Below are positions 30,978 through 36,761 of a stretch of DNA of 36,761 nucleotides, in pieces (position 1 is the first letter of the stretch; every line of letters begins with the position of its first letter). The position numbers and the translations under genes are program-made. The notes under the pieces were generated by a model that saw only the letters and a list, made by a program, of their open reading frames with translations, was not told where the DNA came from and made no database searches. The stretch comes from an uncultured Roseiflexus sp. (lineage in GTDB: Bacteria > Chloroflexota > Chloroflexia > Chloroflexales > Roseiflexaceae): NCBI GenBank assembly GCA_937935075.1, contig CALGYB010000116.1, forward strand, positions 1-36,761. The letters run 5' to 3'.

Positions 30978-33055
30978 CGGAGATCCTCGGCATCGATATT
31001 GGCGGCACGTTTACCGACTTCGTACTGCTGCGCGACGGACGTGTGCGCATCTATAAGATTCTCTCAACGCCCGATGACCCGGCGCGTGCGTTGCTGGAGG
31101 GTGTCGATACGCTCGGCGCACCGGCAGCCGTCGTTCATGGCACGACGGTGGCAACCAATGCGCTGCTCGAGCGTCGCGGCGCCGCCACTGCCCTGATTAC
31201 GACCAGCGGCTTCGGTGATGTGCTGGCCATCGGGCGCGGCAACCGACCGGCGCTTTATGATCTGAATGTGACTCGTCCCGATCCGCCGGTTCCTGAAGCG
31301 TGGCGCTTCGAACTCGTCGAGCGGACGCTGGCGGACGGGAGTGTGCTGATTCCCCTTGATGACGATGAACTGGCGCGCCTGGTCGCCTGGATCGACACGC
31401 AGCCTGTCGAGTCGGTTGCGATCTGCCTGATCCACAGCTACGCCAACCCTTGTCACGAAGCGCGCGTTGCCGCAGCGCTCGAACAGGCAGCGCGCGCGTC
31501 GCAGCGCGTCCTCTTCATTTCGGCATCGCATCGCGTCCTGCCCGAACCACGCGAATACGAACGCACCGGCACAACCGTCGTCAATGCCTATGTCAGCCCG
31601 GTCCTCGAACGCTACCTGGATCGTCTTGGTCCGGCATTGACAGCGCGCGGAGTGCGCTCTATCCGCATCATGGCCTCCGACGGCGGGAGCATAGGGCTGG
31701 TGACCGCCCGTGAACTGGCGGCATGCACGACGCTCTCTGGTCCGGCAGGCGGCATTGTTGGCGCATACGCGGTGGCCCAGCGCGCCGGTTTCAGTCGCAT
31801 CATCACCTTTGACATGGGAGGAACGTCCACCGATGTTGCGCTGGTTGACGGAGCACTGCCGCGCACATCGGAGTCGCATGTCGGCGGGCTGCCGGTGCGC
31901 CTGCCGAGCCTGGACATCCACACGGTGGGCGCGGGAGGCGGCTCGATTGCCAGGATGGATGCTGGCGGCGCACTGAGGGTTGGTCCACAGAGCGCCGGCG
32001 CCGATCCGGGACCGGCATGCTACGGGCGCGGAACGGTACCGACCGTCACCGATGCCAACCTGCTGCTGGGACGCTTGCAGGCGGATCATTTCCTGGGAGG
32101 ACGCATGACGCTCGACGTGAAGCGGGCGCACACGGCATTCATGGCGCTGGCGCAAGACCTGTTCGGTACACAAAACCCTGGTGACGAGCGGCGGGCTGCG
32201 CTTGGCGTGGTGCGCGTCGCCAATGCACTGATGGAGCGCGCAATCCGGGCGATTTCGGTCGAACGCGGCGATGATCCGCGCGACTGTGCGCTGGTTGCGT
32301 TCGGCGGCGCGGGACCGCTGCATGCGGCGCACCTGGCGGAAGCGCTCGGCATTCGCACTGTGCTCGTCCCGCGCTATCCAGGCGTGTTATCGGCGCTCGG
32401 CATGATCGCCGCTGATGTGACGCGCGAAAGCACTCGGGCGCTGCTGACGACCCTCGATGCACTCGATCCTGCAACCCTCGCCGCACACATCGCCGCACTC
32501 GCAGACGAGGCGCTGACGGCGCTGGCAGCCGACGGCGAGGACCCTGATGGCTGCCATATCGAGTGCATGCTCGACCTGCGTTATGCCGGACAATCGTATG
32601 AATTGCCCACACCGCTGGAGAGCGGCTGGGAAACATCAGCGGCGCCGCTGGCAGACCTGGCGGAACGATTTCACGCATTGCACGAACGGCGCTACGGGCA
32701 TGCCATGCGAGATCGCCGCATCGAAGTCGTGACCTTGCGGGTGCGAGCGGTCAGTCCACGCAGCGCCATCGATCTCGCGCCGGAGGAACTGCCGCCGCGC
32801 ACAACGCCATTGCAGCCGCGCACTATGGTGGGGGCTGCGTTGACCGGCGACAGCGCAACGCTCGAACCCGCGCCGCTGTACGAACGCGACGACCTGCGCC
32901 CCGGCGACACGATCGAGGGTCCGGCAATTATCGCCCAGTTCGATGCGACGACGATCGTGCCTCCGGGCTGGCAGGTTGTTGTTGACGCCGACCTCAATCT
33001 CCTTATGACGCCGCAGTCGTCTCGACCGGTTCCGATGGCTGCTCCTCCTGTCTGA
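30974..33055 (+). CDS. Hydantoinase/oxoprolinase subunit A (HyuA-like)
   Basis: The 693-residue product belongs to the HyuA family, ATP-dependent enzymes opening hydantoin, 5-oxoproline or related rings; acetone carboxylase subunits are relatives. An N-terminal actin-like phosphate motif LGIDIGGTFTDFVLL is followed by VHGTTVATNALLERRG, then GGTSTDVALVDG near 285 and TVGAGGGSIARMDAGG near 320, and GPGPACYGRG-like DPGPACYGRGTVPTVTDAN. A C-terminal segment carries VALRVRA-like VTLRVRAVS and EGPAIIAQFDATTIVPPGW. HyuA usually works with HyuB, often in the next gene, but no HyuB is present. Its start overlaps the lipoprotein stop by four bases and its end overlaps a convergent YceI fragment by 53 bases. 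Confidence 0.93.
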   Translation: MTEILGIDIGGTFTDFVLLRDGRVRIYKILSTPDDPARALLEGVDTLGAPAAVVHGTTVATNALLERRGAATALITTSGFGDVLAIGRGNRPALYDLNVTRPDPPVPEAWRFELVERTLADGSVLIPLDDDELARLVAWIDTQPVESVAICLIHSYANPCHEARVAAALEQAARASQRVLFISASHRVLPEPREYERTGTTVVNAYVSPVLERYLDRLGPALTARGVRSIRIMASDGGSIGLVTARELAACTTLSGPAGGIVGAYAVAQRAGFSRIITFDMGGTSTDVALVDGALPRTSESHVGGLPVRLPSLDIHTVGAGGGSIARMDAGGALRVGPQSAGADPGPACYGRGTVPTVTDANLLLGRLQADHFLGGRMTLDVKRAHTAFMALAQDLFGTQNPGDERRAALGVVRVANALMERAIRAISVERGDDPRDCALVAFGGAGPLHAAHLAEALGIRTVLVPRYPGVLSALGMIAADVTRESTRALLTTLDALDPATLAAHIAALADEALTALAADGEDPDGCHIECMLDLRYAGQSYELPTPLESGWETSAAPLADLAERFHALHERRYGHAMRDRRIEVVTLRVRAVSPRSAIDLAPEELPPRTTPLQPRTMVGAALTGDSATLEPAPLYERDDLRPGDTIEGPAIIAQFDATTIVPPGWQVVVDADLNLLMTPQSSRPVPMAAPPV

Positions 33056-33269
33056 TCAGATCAACCTCAATATCGATCTCCACCTCGTCGCCGACCAGCA
33101 CCCCGCCGGTCTCCAGCGCCATATTCCAGGACAGCCCCCAGTCCTTGCGGTTGATCGTCGTACTGGCATGAAAACCGACGCTGACCGTGCCCCACGGTGA
33201 GCGCGCCTGACCGTTGTATGCGACATTGAGCGTCACCTCGCGGGTCACGCCGATGATCCACTGAGCCAT
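33003..33269 (-). pseudogene. 5'-truncated YceI-family gene
   Basis: The 88 codons encode only the C-terminal half of a YceI-type lipocalin-like isoprenoid-binding protein: GVTREVTLNVAYNGQARSP, then ASTTINRKDWGLSWNMAL and ETGGVLVGDEVEIDIEVDL. Full-length members are about 170-190 residues and begin with a strand region absent here. An ATG at 33269 opens the frame, but no Shine-Dalgarno is clear and no signal peptide exists. Upstream sequence is unrelated. Its 3' end overlaps hyuA by 53 bases in the convergent direction. It is probably a dead remnant, though a stable half-protein cannot be excluded. Confidence 0.7.
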
Positions 33270-33372
33270 GTCCGACGCTCCTGACCTGTTCGCATATTCG
33301 CTGACAGCGCCACGCCACAAACGGGCAGGAATGGACGTCTTATCAATGACGAGAGAGAAAGGGGTCAGTCAT

Positions 33373-34617
33373 ATGTCCCATACGATAGCGCCGACCACGA
33401 CGCGCGAGCGGATCGATCTGCTCGACATTCTGCGTGGATTCGCCCTGCTGGGCATCCTGATCGTCAACATGGGCATCTTCAGTTTTCCGTTCATCGCCGC
33501 ATTCACCGGGACGCCGCGCGGTGACGGCGCGCTCGACCATGCTGTTGAGTTTCTCACATACGCACTGGCGACGGGCAAGTTCTACCCATTGTTCTCGTTC
33601 CTTTTCGGGTTGGGGATGTGGTTGCAGATGGAGCGTGTGCAGGAAGCCGGCGGCGCTCCGGCGCACTTCATGGTTCGCCGGCTGCTGGTGTTAATGGGAT
33701 TTGGTCTGGCGCATGCTCTGCTCATCTGGAATGGCGATATTCTCTTCATCTATGCCCTGATCGGTCTGGTTGCTCTGCTGTTTCGCAAGGCGCAACCGCG
33801 AACGCTCCTGATCTGGGCGGGTGTGCTGATTGCCCTTCCGGTCATCTTTAGCGCCGGGTTCATCGTTCTGGGCATCCTGATGGCAGGTCTCGCACCAACC
33901 GATGCAGGCGGCATGGACGAAGTCATGACACTCGTGCGCGATCTGGAACGGCAGGCAATCGAGACCTACGCCCGCGGGTCGTGGGGGCAGATCTTCGTCT
34001 GGCGCGCTATTGAATGGCTGATTGTGCTGGCATTCTTCTTCTTGAGCGGGAACGTCCTCCAGATCCTGGCAATCTTCCTGATCGGCATGTATGCCGGCAA
34101 ACGCCAGGTCTTCCAACGCCTGATGCAGTTGCCGGAAAATGAGCGCCGCCTGCCAGCCGGAGGCGTCTGCCTGGCAGTGGGGCTGGTCGCCAACCTTGCG
34201 CTGACCTGGCTGATGTGGACGGTGGATATGACCTCGCCGCTGGCGGGATTGCCGTCATTACTGCTGCTGGTGTTCGGTCCGGCGCTGAGTTACGGCTACA
34301 TGGCGGCATTTGTGATGCTCACTCGCCAGGAAGCCTGGCATCGCCGGCTGGAACCGCTGGCAGCGGCAGGCCGGATGGCGTTGAGTAACTACATCATGCA
34401 ATCGGTCGTCTGCACGCTCATCTTCTACAGTTACGGCTTGGGACTGTTCGGTCAGGCGGGGGCGTTTGTCGGGCTGCTGATCAGTCTGACCATCTGGCTG
34501 CTCCAGTTGCTCATCAGCGTCGTCTGGCTGAAACGCTTCCGATTTGGACCGCTGGAGTGGGTATGGCGCAGCCTGACCTATGGCGCACCGCAGACCATGG
34601 TTCCAAAGGCGCGGTAA
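33373..34617 (+). CDS. DUF418 family membrane protein (YeiB-like)
   Basis: The 414-residue product begins RIDLLDILRGFALLGILIVN, typical of DUF418/YeiB proteins, which are multi-pass membrane proteins proposed to transport or modify surface molecules. Around ten hydrophobic segments are seen, including SFLFGLGMWLQME (part of the conserved FSFLFGLG motif), LLVLMGFGLAHALLIW, and a C-terminal AAAGRMALSNYIMQSVVCTLI, a family signature. The ATG at 33373 follows AAAGGGG at good spacing; earlier frames open but carry no family residues. No operon partner is seen. Its last bases and the following intergenic DNA are tandemly duplicated. Confidence 0.88.
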   Translation: MSHTIAPTTTRERIDLLDILRGFALLGILIVNMGIFSFPFIAAFTGTPRGDGALDHAVEFLTYALATGKFYPLFSFLFGLGMWLQMERVQEAGGAPAHFMVRRLLVLMGFGLAHALLIWNGDILFIYALIGLVALLFRKAQPRTLLIWAGVLIALPVIFSAGFIVLGILMAGLAPTDAGGMDEVMTLVRDLERQAIETYARGSWGQIFVWRAIEWLIVLAFFFLSGNVLQILAIFLIGMYAGKRQVFQRLMQLPENERRLPAGGVCLAVGLVANLALTWLMWTVDMTSPLAGLPSLLLLVFGPALSYGYMAAFVMLTRQEAWHRRLEPLAAAGRMALSNYIMQSVVCTLIFYSYGLGLFGQAGAFVGLLISLTIWLLQLLISVVWLKRFRFGPLEWVWRSLTYGAPQTMVPKAR

Positions 34618-34712
34618 TCGGTCACGTGATCGCCGGACCAAAGGCAACGCGGAAACTGAAACGGACTCAATATGTTCCAAAGGCGCGGCAGTCGGCGACG
34701 TGATCGCCGGAC
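34601..34712. repeat. Duplicated 3' end of the DUF418 gene
   Basis: The 38 bases at 34601-34638, beginning TTCCAAAGGCGCGG and covering the last codons and stop, recur at 34675-34712 with about four mismatches. The offset is 74 bases. Confidence 0.75.
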
Positions 34713-34735
34713 ACACAATGGGAGGGCGCCGCTGA

Positions 34736-34825
<90 letters not shown>

Positions 34826-34883
34826 TTCGTGTGGAACGTTGCACCATCAGGAGGGGGAAGTCCCGCCTTGCAGGCGCGTCGTT

Positions 34884-34967
34884 CAGGCGCCTCGACGGGA
34901 TCGGCGCCTGGGCGCCCTTGTTCGCCATCACCTCCGCCCCTTCTCCCGCACTGTGGGAGGGGTGCGG
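34884..34967. repeat. Intergenic hairpins before the small membrane gene
   Basis: The gap 34618-35026 contains, besides the duplication and MITE-like element, a perfect 8-base hairpin CAGGCGCC/GGCGCCTG (34884-34910) and a C-rich hairpin with CTCCC/GGGAG core (34934-34967) resembling those at 22691 and 22791. No gene was seen in it. Confidence 0.5.
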
Positions 34968-35026
34968 CTTTGACATCTGCGCCCGTGTTGCGCGCCAACG
35001 TCGCCACAGGTTGCAGAAAGGAGGGC

Positions 35027-35527
35027 ATGATGACAACTCGTGCTATCCGAGTCAACCGGTTGGCAATCATCAGTTTTGTGAGCGGGCTTCTCGCTCTGCT
35101 CTGCATAGCAGGGACGTTCGCTGTGCTTCGCCTGGCGCCGACCAACGATGCCCTGATTGTGACCCTCGTCGATGGGATACTCATACCGGTACGAAATCTC
35201 AGCGTGCTCGTCGCAGTGGTGACCGGCATCCTCGCACTTGGGCGGATCAGGCGGACAGAGGGCGCAGAGAAGGGTAAAACGCTTGCGTGGCTGGGTATTG
35301 CGATTGGCATTGGCTGGATCGTGTTCTTTATCCTGGTGGCTGTGGCATTTTTCCTGCTTCTGCTCGCGAGCAGAGTGCCCGAAGGTTCAAACAGTTTGAC
35401 ACCCATCCTGTTCCTTGCGATAATCCCTGCCAGCGCTCTTCGTATACCGCCAACAGGATTTCCGCCATGTCCGACCCATCATCAAACCTGCCACGTCGTT
35501 CATTTGGGCGCACCGGCTTTCAGGTGA
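35027..35527 (+). CDS. Small multi-pass membrane protein (DUF4190-like)
   Basis: The 166-residue product has hydrophobic segments near 12-32 (LAIISFVSGLLALLCIAGTF), 56-72 and 88-115 (LGIAIGIGWIVFFILVAVAFFLLLL), with GILALGRIRR between, a pattern like DUF4190 proteins. Their function is unknown. AAAGGAGG precedes the first of two adjacent ATG codons (35027 and 35030). The last 50 residues are not hydrophobic and overlap the start of the aldo/keto reductase by 61 bases, which is unusually long; a frameshift or an extended C-terminus may explain it. Confidence 0.7.
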   Translation: MMTTRAIRVNRLAIISFVSGLLALLCIAGTFAVLRLAPTNDALIVTLVDGILIPVRNLSVLVAVVTGILALGRIRRTEGAEKGKTLAWLGIAIGIGWIVFFILVAVAFFLLLLASRVPEGSNSLTPILFLAIIPASALRIPPTGFPPCPTHHQTCHVVHLGAPAFR

Positions 35528-36438
35528 CGCCGCTCTGCATCGGATGCGCGCCGCTTGGCAACATGCCCGAAACGTTTGCCTACGGCGTCGCCGAAGAACA
35601 GGCGATTGCAACCCTGATCGAAGCCTTCCGCAGTCCGATCAACTTTCTCGACACCGCCGCCGCCTATGGCGACGGCGAAAGCGAACGTCGGATCGGCAAG
35701 GTCATGCGGATGATCGGCGGGTTACCCGCCGGTTTTGTGCTGGCGACGAAAGCCGACCGCGATCTGACGACTGGTGATTTCAGCGGCGACCAGATTAAGC
35801 GCTCGGTCGAGCGCAGCCTGAACCTGCTGGGGCTGGATCGCCTTCAGTTTGTCTACATCCACGACCCGGAGCACACGACATTCGAGAATGTCATGGGCAA
35901 AGGCGGTCCACTGGAGGTCTTACAGCGCTTCCAGGCAGAAGGGGTGATCGAGCATATCGGCATTTCCGGCGGTCCAATCGACATGCTCATCCGCTATGTC
36001 GAAACAGGGGCGTTCATGGCGGTCGAAACGCACAACCGTTATACCCTGCTGAACCGCTCGGCGGAACCGCTATTCGATGTGGCGGTCAGTCGGGGGGTAG
36101 CCGTGGTGAATGCGGCGCCGTATGGCAGCGGCATTCTTGCCAAAGGACCGGACGCCTACGCGCGCTATGCGTATCAGGATGCGCCGCTGGCGCTGGTTGA
36201 GCGGGTACGTGCCATGGCGGCGGTCTGCCAGGAGTATGGCGTTCCGCTGGCTGCCGCGGCATTGCAGTTCTCGCTCCGCGATCCGCGTATTACCTCGACT
36301 GTCGTCGGTGTGAGTAAGCCGGAGCGCATTACCGCCACCCTGGACCTGGCGCGCGTCCCCATCCCCGACGATCTCTGGCAGCGCCTCGATGCCATAGGGT
36401 TCGACATGAACGACCCGGAGGAGCATCGGTTCAAGTGA
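35467..36438 (+). CDS. Aldo/keto reductase
   Basis: The 323-residue product has the NAD(P)-dependent TIM-barrel oxidoreductase fold. The catalytic tetrad is visible: D62 and Y67 (FLDTAAAYGDGESE), K95 (VLATKADRD) and H132 (FVYIHDPEH). The sequence resembles D-threo-aldose 1-dehydrogenase and L-fucose/galactose dehydrogenase-like members, which oxidise sugars at C1, but the substrate is not certain. The ATG at 35467 follows AGGA by eight bases and gives LPRRSFGRTGFQVTPL, a usual family start; it lies inside the upstream membrane gene. The TGA stop is itself part of the first unit of a heptamer repeat array. Confidence 0.93.
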   Translation: MSDPSSNLPRRSFGRTGFQVTPLCIGCAPLGNMPETFAYGVAEEQAIATLIEAFRSPINFLDTAAAYGDGESERRIGKVMRMIGGLPAGFVLATKADRDLTTGDFSGDQIKRSVERSLNLLGLDRLQFVYIHDPEHTTFENVMGKGGPLEVLQRFQAEGVIEHIGISGGPIDMLIRYVETGAFMAVETHNRYTLLNRSAEPLFDVAVSRGVAVVNAAPYGSGILAKGPDAYARYAYQDAPLALVERVRAMAAVCQEYGVPLAAAALQFSLRDPRITSTVVGVSKPERITATLDLARVPIPDDLWQRLDAIGFDMNDPEEHRFK

Positions 36439-36627
36439 GGCGAGAGGCGAGAGGCGTGAGGCGTGAGGCGGTGAGGCGGTGAGGCGTGAGGCGGTGAGGC
36501 GTGAGGCGCGAGGCGTGAGGCGCGAGGCGTGAGGCGTGAGGCGCGAGGCGTGAGGCGCGAGGCGTGAGGCGTGAGGCGCGAGGCGTGAGGCGTGAGGCGC
36601 GAGGCGTGAGGCGCGAGGCGCGAGGGT
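36435..36627. repeat. Heptamer minisatellite GTGAGGC/GCGAGGC
   Basis: About 26 tandem units of seven bases, GTGAGGC or GCGAGGC, with occasional eight-base GGTGAGGC, run from the reductase stop codon to about 36627. The C-rich strand translates to spurious A-S-R-L-T-P-H repeats in all frames, which are not genes. Confidence 0.9.
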
Positions 36628-36702
36628 GAATAAGGTTGAAGGTAGGAACATGTTGAACGTCGCACCGCAACGTCGCACATCATCACCGGTGGCGGTGTGT
36701 AG

Positions 36703-36723
36703 GGGCGTGGCGGCGCCACGCCC
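36703..36723. repeat. Hairpin in the final intergenic stretch
   Basis: GGGCGTGGC and GCCACGCCC form a perfect 9-base stem with a GGC loop. Together with the minisatellite it fills the 323-base tail of the window; no gene is seen there. Without a T-run it is not a typical terminator. Confidence 0.55.
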
Positions 36724-36761
36724 GCGAAAAACGTCACATGCGCCCGGCGGTACACATTGAA

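Noticed and set aside
36435-36627. Possible CRISPR array
   Set aside because: Units are seven bases in tandem without spacers.
36174-36755. Repetitive open frames rich in A-S-R-L-T-P-H
   Set aside because: They are translations of the heptamer minisatellite and cannot be trusted as genes.

Overview
The window looks like part of a Roseiflexus-type chromosome (phylum Chloroflexota, filamentous anoxygenic phototroph lineage). This is inferred from high G+C coding style, protein family flavour, heptameric intergenic repeats and the gene mix; no marker gene proves it. The dense genes are mostly ordinary chromosomal loci, with small mobile-element relics in the gaps.

Region 1 (1-5944, minus strand): a decayed IS5-type transposase start, then dnaA, a gap with DnaA boxes that is a good replication-origin candidate, scpB, an M24 aminopeptidase and a cytosolic two-GAF histidine kinase. 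Region 2 (6000-11710): a DUF362-like protein, a cytochrome P450, a dihydroorotate-dehydrogenase-like protein that lacks the catalytic motif, and proB-proA for proline synthesis. Region 3 (11711-20789): an intact OmpR-type regulator and a TlpA/ResA thioredoxin, then a divergent Phd/VapC toxin-antitoxin pair, then a cytochrome c maturation operon, ccmA-B-C-D-like-E-F, followed by a membrane J-domain/TPR protein. The thioredoxin and this operon probably work together in moving haem and reducing apocytochrome thiols outside the membrane. The system is a variant: CcmE carries Cys in a CxxxY motif rather than the usual haem-binding His, CcmC has an extra domain of about 110 residues outside the membrane, no CcmH or CcmI is visible, and the J-TM-TPR protein sits where a CcmI-like chaperone might be expected.

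Region 4 (20790-26748): an AT-richer 818-bp gap with clear promoters, a zinc alcohol dehydrogenase, a 100-bp-period hairpin repeat, and a translationally coupled operon of DUF4058, FabF-type ketosynthase, SAM methyltransferase and an Ntn-hydrolase asparaginase. Region 5 (26750-33055): a solute-binding lipoprotein without permeases, a NarL-type regulator whose receiver domain has lost all its phosphorylation residues, a Pro/Thr-rich beta-propeller lipoprotein, and HyuA overlapping it. Region 6 (33003-36761): a truncated YceI, a DUF418 membrane protein, a MITE-like element, a small membrane protein, an aldo/keto reductase, and a heptamer minisatellite that starts in the reductase stop codon.

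Several promoters share an extended -10 of the form TGCTATAAT, which looks like the favoured sigma-A element here. No rRNA, tRNA or CRISPR array was seen.
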